This document shows, one piece after another, positions 29,076 to 39,036 of a stretch of DNA of 64,000 nucleotides. The stretch is from contig OZ025842.1 of the NCBI GenBank assembly GCA_964019425.1, forward strand, positions 620,001 through 684,000. Direction: 5' to 3'. Positions within the stretch are counted from its first letter, which is position 1. Each line of letters starts with the position of its first letter. The notes beneath the pieces are model-generated. The model saw nothing but the letters and a program-made list of their open reading frames with translations. It searched no databases and was not told the origin of the DNA. The stretch is from Flectonema sp. DT1601 (taxonomy: Eukaryota; Euglenozoa; Diplonemea; Diplonemida; Diplonemidae). Both the position numbers and the translations under genes were made by a program.

Positions 29076-32000
29076 ATGCGAGTATTGTTGTTGTTGGGAT
29101 TACTGATTTCTGGATTGCTTAAATATGTGAGGTCTCAATTTGGAGCTGGGACGGCAATCCATTTCACCAAAAATCATAAATATGGAGCAAGTAGTATTGC
29201 GTACCTTCATGGATACACAGGTGTGTATGATTCAGGTAGTAGGGAGTTTACGATTGATTTTTGGATGTACGCAAATAAACATCATTCTGATTGGAATGCT
29301 GCGTATCTTTCTATCGCAAATGAAGAAGATGATAATTTGATGTTATTTTGTACTCAGCGAATGTTGTATTACAAGTCTCCCTGGTACTACAATTTTGATG
29401 TAAACATAACTAGAGTTTGGTACCATCAAGCTCTCACTGTTAACTTAGACACGAGAACAATTCAACATTTTCTAAATGGTGAAGAAACCGGATCACCTGA
29501 ACCAACGATCCTACTCGACAGTACTGACTTGAGTAAACCTTGGACTATTGTTGTTGGACAAGATCAAGATCAAGTACTTGGTGGGTTTGATTTACAAGGT
29601 GGAGCTGAAGGAGCAGTTGACAATATTAGAATTTGGAAACGAGCTCTCTCAGAATCAGAAATAAAATCGACATTTCAAAATGAAATAACCAAATCAACTC
29701 ATCCTGACATCATCTCATACTGGTCATTCAATGAAGGACGAGGACTCTACAGCGACGACGTTATTACTAAAGATCCAAAAAACGCCATACTGTTCGCTGA
29801 TACAAAAGTCTCAAGAGAAATATTAATTTCTAAAAATCTAAATGACGTCTCATCAAACACTAGAGTCCCACTTTTATGGAGTCCTTCTGGTGCGAAGACA
29901 GAAGGCCCAGGATTACACATTGGAGTAGCTGCTGGTGTTAAAAGACTTTTAATATTAACTGACCTCACTGTTTCCGATTCGTATGTTATCACAGCGACTC
30001 CTTTAAATGTTGTAATTAGAAGACATGGAATGGATGAAGTGATTCCTGTTGGAAGTGTAATTTCATTTAATGTCACCATAACCTTTCAGACTATGAGGTC
30101 AACTGAAATTATTAGATACTCGTCTGTTGGGAAATCTCAAATTATTTATTGTCACAAGTCAGAACCGACTCAACCAAAAGATTTCACCGTTTCGATAATG
30201 GAGGATGCAGAAGTAGGCAGCACTGTGATTGATTTCACGAAAGGTTTTTCAAACTCAGCAGGCATTGAATACGTCGTGTATCTCGTTTCTCTTCCAGAAA
30301 AGGGTTTTCTTGTTAAACCGCCGAATGAATTTTCTTGGGCTTCACATGACCCACCTGTTCTAATACCACCTCGTCACACAACCTTAGGAAGTATTGTTGG
30401 TAATGGATGGACGTATATATGGTTTGAGGTGATCCCAAATACTTATTCATCTAATTATACAACTTTTGGGTTTGTTTTTTTTCTCTTTATAAAATACTTC
30501 CTGTTTGATTGGTGTTCACTAATTAATAATAATAATAATAAACAGCTACAAGATAGTTGACGAGTCTCGATTCCACGATGAAGAAGCGATAAGTAAACTC
30601 CCGACAGCAACGGTTACGATAAGTGTCTCTCCTGAGAATGATGTTCCTGAGTTGGAAAATGTTTCGATGCTTCATCATCTTGTTGAGAGAGACCATCCAA
30701 AACAACTTCCAATAAAAGTTTTTGACTCAGACGGTGATCACGCAATCATTTCACTTCACACATTACCAAAGAAAGGATTGTTGTATCTCATTAACAAAGA
30801 TGGTGACGTTGCCAGAGAACTAACGAAATCAGTTGCTGGAGGAGATGAACAAGAGATGTGGGTATCGAGTATTATTGATTTCAGCAGCCATTATCTTGGT
30901 AGTGCTGGTGAATGGGGTATCCAGAACTTAATTGGACCCCAACAATCTCCATTCATCTACGGAGATTCAACTGCCGCATGGTCACCTCTAACTGTTAATA
31001 ATAACTGTAAAGATAGAGGTCATGGAGATGTTTTTCACACTGAGTGGGTTCACATCAAATTAAACTACTCAACATACATCAAACAATGTTTTATTTATGC
31101 TAACATGGGTGTTGGTACTGTGGTTGGTATTAAAGCTTGGCATCCACAACACAAGAAATGGATTCGCTTATGGAAATCAACAGTCGAAAAAATCGCCTTC
31201 ATTCCACAACATTACAGGTATCGCTAGCTAAATATTCTTTTTTTAAAAAAATGATTATTTGTGTTGTCGTTCGTTTTTTATTAAAAATAACAAAACAGAA
31301 TAAACTCACCAGAAGGAATGTGTGGAACTCCTTTCAAAACGGATCAGCTGTACATTGAAATGGATACTTGTAACGTCCCTGGATGGAATGAAATAGACGC
31401 TGCCCTCGTAATAGGAACTCATGACCTCAATACTGGGATCGTATTAGAGACGCAAACAATTACTTATGTTCCTGAAGCGGGTTACACAGGACCAGATGAG
31501 TTCTCATTCTATATTACAGATTGTCTTGGTAATCGATTTAGGAAATCAAATCTTTTCGATGTTGAAATCACCGTTGAGGAAAGAAAACCATTTCAAACGA
31601 TAAAAGCAGGAGAGGGATCCAGGTATGTTTTTAACGGAATTCCTCACAGCGAGATCTCTTCGGTCATGCTTCCCCTTATTACGATCCAACGTGACGGGAC
31701 AAACGGATTTGCTGATCGTACTCTACTTCGTAATCGGAAGAGTTTCGTTATAATAGCTGTGCCGTCGGCGGAAGAATTAGGTCAAGATTAGAGTCAAGTA
31801 TTTGTTGTCTTCACTTCTCTCTTCCATTTTCATATGTTAAACAACACAGCAACGATATTCACTTAGTCGGTAATCCTCCGTGGTACCTCACCTCAGTTGC
31901 GAAAGTAGGATCCATTATTAGCGAAGGAAAAACATTAAAACAATACGACAGAATAGAATCTGGTATGTGTTGATTCATATGGTAGACTTCCTGTAATGTT

Positions 32001-33397
32001 ATTATTATCAATTTATATAAAAAAACAGGTCAAAAGGCAACCTACACATCAAGTAACGCAATCTGTATCAGTCAACAAGATAATTTTAAAGATTCATTTG
32101 CGATATCCTCTGGATCATTGCAGGGAGACTCAAAGTTGTATTTGATAGATGGCTGTTCTCTTTCAGAAAGTTTTCCTGTTTGGATATTTGGTTTAAGTGG
32201 TGGTATACTAATTGTGTGTTTAATGTTTGGTGTCTGGTTCTCAACAAGACAACAGAGAGAGATGAATAAATTATATAACATCACTCGAATAGCTGAAGAG
32301 TGCGCTGAGTGCATTGCGATGATGAAGTTGGAAGAGGTGGCGTATTTAGATGAGCTTCAGAATCCAAATAAAATTCAAAAATCATTTATAAAAATAATAA
32401 AAACACTTCGGGAATACAGAGACTACATCCCCAGTTCAGTTTTAATGGGAGACACAGTCAAAGTCGAGGAGAGTGACTCCGAGTCTGCTGCCGTTCCTCA
32501 GGTTTCTGAAGTCTCGGCTTCGGTTGCGTCTTTTAATTCAATTGGAAAGAGTAGGTCAGGTCCCCTTAACGTTCATCTCAACCACCTCGCTATATGTGCT
32601 TTACGTAAACGTAATGTGACAGTTCAGTGTGTTAACTTTAGTGGATTTCATCGGGTATGTTTGTGTTTTTGTTTTGTTCCTATTTTCAATGACAAAAAAA
32701 ATAAAAATAAAAATAAAAATAAAAATAGATTCCAGAGGCTGAGATCTTACAACAACACGCCATCTACTTGAGTAAAGTACTGACAGCAGTCCAACAGAGT
32801 AAAGGAGTCGCAGAACCCTTTTGCGGAGATAGAATCATATCAACGTGGAATGCTGTCTCAGTTTGTAGTGATCAAAGGATTCACTCATATGAATGTTGCT
32901 TAACAATTCAAAGTGGATCCTCAGTTACAATTGGAACTGCGTCAGGTCTGGCGAGTGTTGGAAATATGGGAGTCTCTGGAATGAAGAAATTCGGAATAAT
33001 TGGATCCGTCACCAGCACGGCCGTCACACTAATGCGACTTTGTGAACACTTCTCTGTTAGTAATATTGTGTGTTCTGGTATTAGGAATGAAGATGGTAAA
33101 GTTATTTGTGTTCCTTTATCAAGAATAGAAATCTCACAATCTCTTATTGTAATCTACTCGATTATTGAAATGGTAAAACCCGATGAAGGAAGTGAATGGA
33201 TGTATGTATTAGATAAGAATACCAACCCTCTTGTAGTCTACCTCGATAAACTAATCCGAGGCGATGAATCAAAAGATGCTGTTAGCGGAATCGATCTTGA
33301 TTCGTTACCATTTGAAGCCACTAAGGAGTTCTTTAAGGAACTCTCTAGTGATACGAATTACTTCGATTCGTTAACTATTCCTCTTAGTCGAGGATGA
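29076..33397 (+). CDS. LamG receptor with C-terminal degenerate class III cyclase
   Basis: Six exons: join(29076..30469, 30546..31217, 31299..31622, 31850..31962, 32029..32654, 32729..33397), 1265 aa; all junctions keep frame. Signal peptide; LamG-like lectin fold (about 20-225); cadherin-like stretch with TVTISVSPENDVPE (about 360-520); galactose-binding-like region ending VPGWNEIDAALVIGT (about 600-735); one membrane span (about 882-904, WIFGLSGGILIVCLMFGVWF); then a cytoplasmic class III nucleotidyl-cyclase fold (about 1010-1170). In that domain the first metal Asp is Asn (QCVNFSGF), the second is kept (FCGDRII), and the VN..AR region is altered, so activity is doubtful. The architecture resembles receptor-type cyclases of other protists. 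The intron 31623-31849 has strong GTATGT/ACAG ends but coding-like content, so that boundary is the least certain. Confidence 0.8.
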
Positions 33398-33605
33398 GTT
33401 ATTGTTTGTCTACTTTTCACAGAGTGGACTCATTCAGGCTAAATGATCGCCATCACTCAACACGTAGAATCACTTCTGTCTATTCTTCCTAACGAAGTAT
33501 GGGCAGTTGAAGATCCTATTCTGTTTAGCCATTTTGTTTTTGTTTCTGTTTTGTTATTATTTTTTCGGTTCGATGCATAGCTTTCCACTTTTCGCTGTGT
33601 TTAAC

Positions 33606-33644
<39 letters not shown>

Positions 33645-34064
33645 GAGGAAGAGGAAAAATAAAAACAATAATAAACTTTCCTTAATTGTGTTTTTCGGTT
33701 GGTTGTTGGGTTTCAATAACTGAGAAGAGGTCTCACGGATCGACTTCCTCAGATTTTTAATATTTGCGAAAAAAAAAATTGAAGATTTTCTTTCATTTGC
33801 AACCGTTTCTCACATATTGCTGCTGTTGTCTGCTTTGTTTCTTTATTTTCCTCTCTTTTTTTCTTAAACAATTATGCATCTCACAATCTCGCTCTCTTGT
33901 TCTCTTTTTTTTTTGCACCGACAAAGTCGGAGAAGGAAACCATTCAAGCTAAGATCCTATTTTATTTATAGTCGTCTTCAGTATTACCGTCTGCGATCGA
34001 ATAAGGTTCTTCTAGAATGGTTTTTTACTTCCTTCTTTAGTTCTTTTTTTTTTTTCTTCTTCTG

Positions 34065-34280
34065 ATGACTGACAAGGAGAACTTCTCTTCAGCATACAAC
34101 GAGGAACCAAAGTTCCAAAGTATGACGAGAGAAAACTCTCATAAGTGTGTTATTGTTGTTTCTTTGGAAGGGTTTTGTTATTACTCCCACTTCTGGTTGA
34201 TAATAATTGGAGGTTTCTTATTTTATTTACTTAGTTTCCTGCAAGTAAACCATACAAAGTGGAACCATGGTGATTGTTAG
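34065..34280 (+). CDS. Possible small membrane protein, 71 aa
   Basis: The ATG at 34065 follows a pyrimidine tract. The N-terminal 25 residues are polar (MTDKENFSSAYNEEPK), followed by a hydrophobic stretch (FWLIIIGGFLFYLLSFLQV) that could be one membrane span. The ORF ends inside structured element B, which argues against it. It may be chance, a small gene or the end of a longer spliced one. Confidence 0.25.
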   Translation: MTDKENFSSAYNEEPKFQSMTRENSHKCVIVVSLEGFCYYSHFWLIIIGGFLFYLLSFLQVNHTKWNHGDC

Positions 34281-34435
34281 ATCTCCTGATCTATAATATG
34301 CCCTGTGTCGAAACTAATAATCCTTTCAGGGATTGGGTTGTTCCTTCTACTGCAGTATTTTGGAGACCCTCGAAGAGAGCTACCTGGTTCTGTTTGGGTG
34401 TTTACCTTAATAGTCGGTAGTCTGAAGGGACTTGC
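34245..34435 (+). repeat. Structured dispersed element, copy B
   Basis: Hairpin 1: TAGATC (34278-34283), loop TCCT, GATCTA (34288-34293). Hairpin 2: AATCC (34319-34323), 6-nt loop, GGATT (34330-34334). Then GGGTTGTTCC and GAGACCCTC. Homology with copy A continues to the shared AGTCTGA..GG(G)ACTTG block at about 34420. Confidence 0.6.
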
Positions 34436-35559
34436 TTAAATATTAAGTAAACGTATTTTAATGGTCCGAAGAAAAGATATTTTTTTAAAATTTTAATTCG
34501 AAACCCAACCATCGTTTGTTTTGTTGTTCTACGATTTTTTTTTTTTTTTTTTTTTTTGCATTTGATTGTTTTTTTTCAACTAACTTGATAATTACGAGTA
34601 CTAAACTTATATAAACGTATTCTTCTGAGTTGTCCTCGTAGCTCTATTGGAGTTAACCAGATGCTCATTAGTTTGTTGTATCAGCGATGCACAGTACGCA
34701 ATGTATTGGACTTCCTTATCAATCTATCTAAACTTATATAAACTTAATCTATTATTATTTTTTTGTTTCTTCTCCAGCCATTGCGCTTTCACATTTTGTT
34801 TTCTAGCTGTTTCAGGTTCTTTGTTTTGTTCATTTTTTTTTTTTTTTTTAATGTATTTTTCACATCCTTCTTTGTTGTTGACCAGTTTGTTTGTTTTTTC
34901 TTATTATTTATAACAACAGTCCAGTTTTAGTGCAGCTTCTCCTTGTTGTCCATCATTCGTCTTCTTCCTTCTTCGTGTGAATTATTAATTATGTTGATTG
35001 ATGTTGTTCTGGAATTACCCGATTTCTCTCTTCTTTTTTTTGAGAAATGCCATTTATTGACTTTCGATTGCTTAGTTGTAACACACGTTGAAGGGTATCT
35101 CTCCTTCCCTTACTGCCTGCTTTTATTTGTTATAATTTCATTCTGTTTTCCGTTGTAAATTGACAGCAGTGGAATAGTTTAATTTAAGCTACGGATGTGA
35201 AGTCTGAAATCTTTTCTAAAACTAATAAATAAATTGATATGATGACCTCTTTACATAAATAAGTAATTCAACTTATCGGTCCTGCTGTTAGACCTGTCGT
35301 GAAGACGGCTCATTTTTGTGAATCAAAAAAAATAAAAAAATAAAATAAAAAAGAATACCGAAGCGTAACAGTGGTCTTGTTATTGTATTGTTTCTTATCG
35401 TGTTTAGATTAATTGTGTAGTACCCTTCCCAGTCTGAATAACTCACATGATGGTTAAGTTAAACCAGAATTGGATAGTCGTTGATCGATTATTCTGGAAA
35501 ACGTCCATTCTGTGGATTACTTCACCCCAAAAGGGTACTATTTCTTAATCAATACGAGA

Positions 35560-35625
35560 TGGTGCTCAACTATGTTCACGTAGCTTGCAGTGTGGAATCA
35601 TGTACTAAGCTGCTAACAGTTGTTT
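35560..35625 (+). pseudogene. Fossil fragment related to the CR-family head exon
   Basis: About 65 nt matching 61731-61810 upstream of the second CR copy (shared GCTCAACTATGTTCACGT, then CAGTG, TCAT.TACTA and CTGACAGT/CTAACAGT blocks). Both read LNYVHVA(C/S)S and then S.T.L.LTV. The 61.7-kb copy carries a 21-nt intron-like stretch that this one lacks. Probably an old scattered remnant of the family; broken. Confidence 0.4.
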
Positions 35626-36062
35626 TAGTTTTCCTTTCTCAAGTTTCTGTAAGACCTCGAGAAAGTATCGATTTACCCCAGGCTTGGCTTGATCTTTCAG
35701 TGCTGTAGCTTTTAAGGGTTTGGTCTCAATGCATAAATCTGTTTTCATCCACGATTGTCATGGAAGGAAAATTTACCCAAAAAATAGGTACTTATACCCC
35801 CTTGCTCAGCATCGTTTTTGTTCGTTCTCTTCTTTCTCTTCGTTGCTTTAACTGAAATTCAATTTAAATATTTTTAAAAAAGTTTGAATTGGTCAACAAA
35901 AAAAATCCCTCATCGGATGACACGTCTCTTCTCACCTGTGAGAGTCTCACGGTTGTGGTACCAAATAACTTCGATAAGTAGTTTATTATTTCTCACTTTT
36001 ATTGTAACATAAGAATATCCATTTATCGATCTCTTCAGGACGTACACAAGTTGGTCTGTAAA

Positions 36063-37658
36063 ATGACTGATGAACTGACTGAGGAGCTTCAAGAAAAAGT
36101 AATCCTCCAACAAGAAGAGATAGAAAGATTAACAGCAGCCTTGTCGACGACATCACATGGAGATTTGGAACAAAAATATTTAGAGGCGATGAGGAAATTA
36201 AAAGGAGTTACTGTGAAATATGAATCTGAGAAGTCGAAGAATGATAAAATGACTCACCAATTAATAAATATGGAGAGACGACTCATTGAAAGTGAGCGAC
36301 TCAACCAGTCAGCGTTACCTCTAAAAACAAATATTACTTCTGAGGGGAGTGAGTCGTCCTCTCCAACTTCAAAATCTGCGAAGGAACTCAAAGACCAAGT
36401 CGGACAATTACAGCGTACCAATGCGGAGTTAAAAAGACAAGTTTCTGTTCAAAAAAATGAAATTATAAAAATGAAGGAAATCCTTAAAAAGGAAGTGGGA
36501 GAACCAGCCAATGACCTACTCAGCACTATTCAAAGTCAGTCTGGAGAGAGTGATGGATGGAGAGGAAGAGCGCAAACCATCTCTTTGTTAAAAAGTAAAT
36601 TGAAAGAAACTCAACGAAGACTCAGCCTTCCATCAACAGTCGGAAATAACCATTCTACGATAGCACCCTCTGATAGCGCCAGTAGGGCAGCAGATTCAAC
36701 ATATCATCAGACAGTTGACTTTGATGAGCGTCATCGATACGCCATAAGTGAAGTGAGTTCAGCCAGAAAGGCAAAAGATAATCAATTGTTAGAAAAGAAT
36801 AGAAATCTTGAGCAACACATGGTCGAAAAGAACTCAAAAATAACGGCAGCGACGGCGAGGATTTCAGTATTGGAAAGCGACACTTCGACGTTGAGAATCC
36901 AACTTGCTCGTGTGATTGAAAAAACTGAAAACGACGACAGACTCCTCCACGCCTACAAATCCGAACTCGAGAATAAGAAAATTCAACTTCAAGACGCGAC
37001 AGCTTCCAATGCAAAAGGAGGATTTGAATCCACTCTTGTTGCGGTGACTGACTCAGATGGTTACTTTGATCCAAATGAAAAATTACGTTTAGAAAAAGAG
37101 ATCGAAGCACTACGTGCTACCGTGACATCCAAGTGTGGTCCCGGCGATGATTACTCAGAACTGTTGAGAAGACAAGTTGATGAATACAGGTTAAAATACG
37201 AACATGTGGAAACTATATTAAATAAAGAACGCGCTGCGATGACCGGAACTATCGCTTCTAAAGTTGATAACCACAACAACACCAACAACACCAACACAAA
37301 CAATGGTAACGGCATTCCACCAGAAGCTTTGGAACAAATGTCTTTACTCAAAAGTGAGGTGACGAGTCTTAAAGATCGAATCTTACTTATGAAGACCAAT
37401 CACGAGTCTGAACTTGTCACAGTTAGCAGAATATCTTCAGAGAAACTACTGTCGATCGAAGAAGAGAATAATGACCTTCGGGTTCAGTATCAAAAAATGA
37501 AAATTGCGTTGGCTGAGGCGCTGACTGCAGAACAACAACAACTGGAGGAGGAGGCAGAACAACAACAACACCAACAACAGCAACAGGAAGATGTGATTGA
37601 AGAGCACTCGGCTCCAATAGCTCTCCAGGAAGATGGTCCTGTTCCTGATTCTGACTAA
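36063..37658 (+). CDS. CCDC13-like coiled-coil protein
   Basis: Single exon, 531 aa from the ATG at 36063. Almost entirely coiled coil, with a Gln-rich C-terminus. The segment QVSVQKNEIIKMKEIL-KKEVGE then DGWRGRAQTISLL..KL matches the distinctive part of animal CCDC13 (LAREVGED then WRGRAQQI). The region RIQLARVIEKTENDDRLLHAYK also resembles a downstream CCDC13 block. CCDC13 is a centriolar-satellite protein needed for cilium assembly, so the host is probably ciliated or flagellated. An Asn/Thr microsatellite occurs at about residue 405. Confidence 0.75.
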   Translation: MTDELTEELQEKVILQQEEIERLTAALSTTSHGDLEQKYLEAMRKLKGVTVKYESEKSKNDKMTHQLINMERRLIESERLNQSALPLKTNITSEGSESSSPTSKSAKELKDQVGQLQRTNAELKRQVSVQKNEIIKMKEILKKEVGEPANDLLSTIQSQSGESDGWRGRAQTISLLKSKLKETQRRLSLPSTVGNNHSTIAPSDSASRAADSTYHQTVDFDERHRYAISEVSSARKAKDNQLLEKNRNLEQHMVEKNSKITAATARISVLESDTSTLRIQLARVIEKTENDDRLLHAYKSELENKKIQLQDATASNAKGGFESTLVAVTDSDGYFDPNEKLRLEKEIEALRATVTSKCGPGDDYSELLRRQVDEYRLKYEHVETILNKERAAMTGTIASKVDNHNNTNNTNTNNGNGIPPEALEQMSLLKSEVTSLKDRILLMKTNHESELVTVSRISSEKLLSIEEENNDLRVQYQKMKIALAEALTAEQQQLEEEAEQQQHQQQQQEDVIEEHSAPIALQEDGPVPDSD

Positions 37659-38307
37659 TGGTCTGAGTCTGAAATGATATTTTAACCTTTTATTTTGATT
37701 GGTTGTTCTTCATAAATAAATCCCTTCACCCTTCACCTCACTAATACTAACTCAAAAGTAAACAACTTGTCCATTTCTATGGAACTCATTTCCTGAACTG
37801 GGCTCCTGTTAGTAGTGACTCCATTGTGAGGGTTCTCTTGCTGTTTAAAATAATAATAATAATCACCTTCTGACTGTTTGTTATTTTTTTGAGGATTTGT
37901 GTATCGAATTGTACAACTGTCGTGTTGTTTATATTTTATTTTGTGTTTTGTTTTTGATTAGTTGTTTTTTTTGGTTACAACGTGTTGATTAATGTAGTTT
38001 TGTTAATTATTGTTCTTCATTAAAGGAACAATTCTTAAGAAACATGGGCAGGGTTTGTATGATCACATCGCTCTTTAGACTCAATGAGCAACTCAAAGAC
38101 AAATGGAAAGTTAAAATATTTTCTTTTACAGAACACAACGCAGTGGTTAGACCATCCTCATGACTTCTCAAGTGGGTTCGACTACTCGATCATTCTTTCT
38201 AATTCAGAATAACGAAACACTTTTTTTTAAAGAACATTATTTAGTAGAAAAAGGGGTTTTATAGTTTCTGGAAAAAAACAAAAAACAACAAGGACAACTT
38301 CCCAAAC
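37659..38307. other. Intergenic / UTR
   Basis: AT-rich with an ATA/TAA microsatellite at about 37850. An acceptor TATTTTCTTTTACAG at about 38117-38131 precedes the next gene by about 176 nt. No other feature seen. Confidence 0.6.
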
Positions 38308-38772
38308 ATGACCACACACATTAACATAATATTTGTGTGTACTGGTAACACATGCCGCAGTCCTATGGCAGAGTACGCCTTTAAACGAATGTTAAGAGAA
38401 GAAGGGATGGAAGAAGCAGCAACAGTAACGTCAGCTGGAATAAGAGCATCTGAAGGAAGTAGTGCTGCAGCTAATGCCGTTGACGTGTTGGGTAAGGAAA
38501 GTGATATTGAAAGACATCAATCAAGTCTACTTTCAACTGAGCGAATGGATTCTGCGGATTGGATTATTTGTATGACAGAAGTTCATAAGAAAGTAATTAT
38601 CGAAAAGTATCCCTCACATACTGATAAGGTATTCACAATATTATCGAACCTCAACACCATTCCTGATGATGATATTCCTGATCCGATTGGAAGTCCTGTT
38701 GATGTTTATCACAGCTGTTTGAAATCTTTTACTCCTAATCTAATCTTTCTTATAAATAAACTTAAAAAGTAA
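38308..38772 (+). CDS. Bacterial-type LMW phosphatase, arginine-phosphatase-like
   Basis: Single exon, 154 aa, the usual length for low-molecular-weight phosphatases. The P-loop VCTGNTCRSPMAE supplies nucleophile Cys11 and Arg17; the general acid is Asp125 in DIPDPIGSP. Thr15 in CTGNTCRS corresponds to Thr11 of Bacillus YwlE, the residue that favours phosphoarginine, whereas tyrosine-specific members usually have Ile there (CLGNICRS). The overall sequence is closer to bacterial YwlE (MDIIFVCTGNTCRS) than to animal ACP1. Substrate is inferred, not shown. Lack of introns and bacterial-type sequence fit horizontal acquisition. A start at 38308 is supported by length. Confidence 0.85.
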   Translation: MTTHINIIFVCTGNTCRSPMAEYAFKRMLREEGMEEAATVTSAGIRASEGSSAAANAVDVLGKESDIERHQSSLLSTERMDSADWIICMTEVHKKVIIEKYPSHTDKVFTILSNLNTIPDDDIPDPIGSPVDVYHSCLKSFTPNLIFLINKLKK

Positions 38773-39036
38773 TTCACTCCAACCCATTCAGCCACTCACC
38801 CTATTAGCCTATTGGAGCCTATTCGTATTAAGTATTACACACGAATAAGAAATACGATTCAAAAAGGCGTACATATTTAGTCTCACTAGTAGTCGAATAC
38901 GTATTCAGTTATTGTTGGAGAGTGTTGTTTGTTATTTCTTTTCTTTTTTTTTTTTACAGAATTTCGGAATAGGGAAAACAAAAAACAAAAAAAAAAAAAC
39001 AAAGACCTCATCAACTGAGAGGGAACCCCACAGCAC

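Larger units (their letters stand above)
33398..36062. other. Intergenic, AT- and homopolymer-rich
   Basis: No strong gene. Contains a 31-nt A run at about 33612, T-rich tracts, structured element copy B, a short ORF at 34065-34280 and a fragment related to the CR head exon at 35560-35625 (separate entries). The acceptor ATCGATCTCTTCAG (ending 36038) lies 24 nt before the next ATG. Confidence 0.6.
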
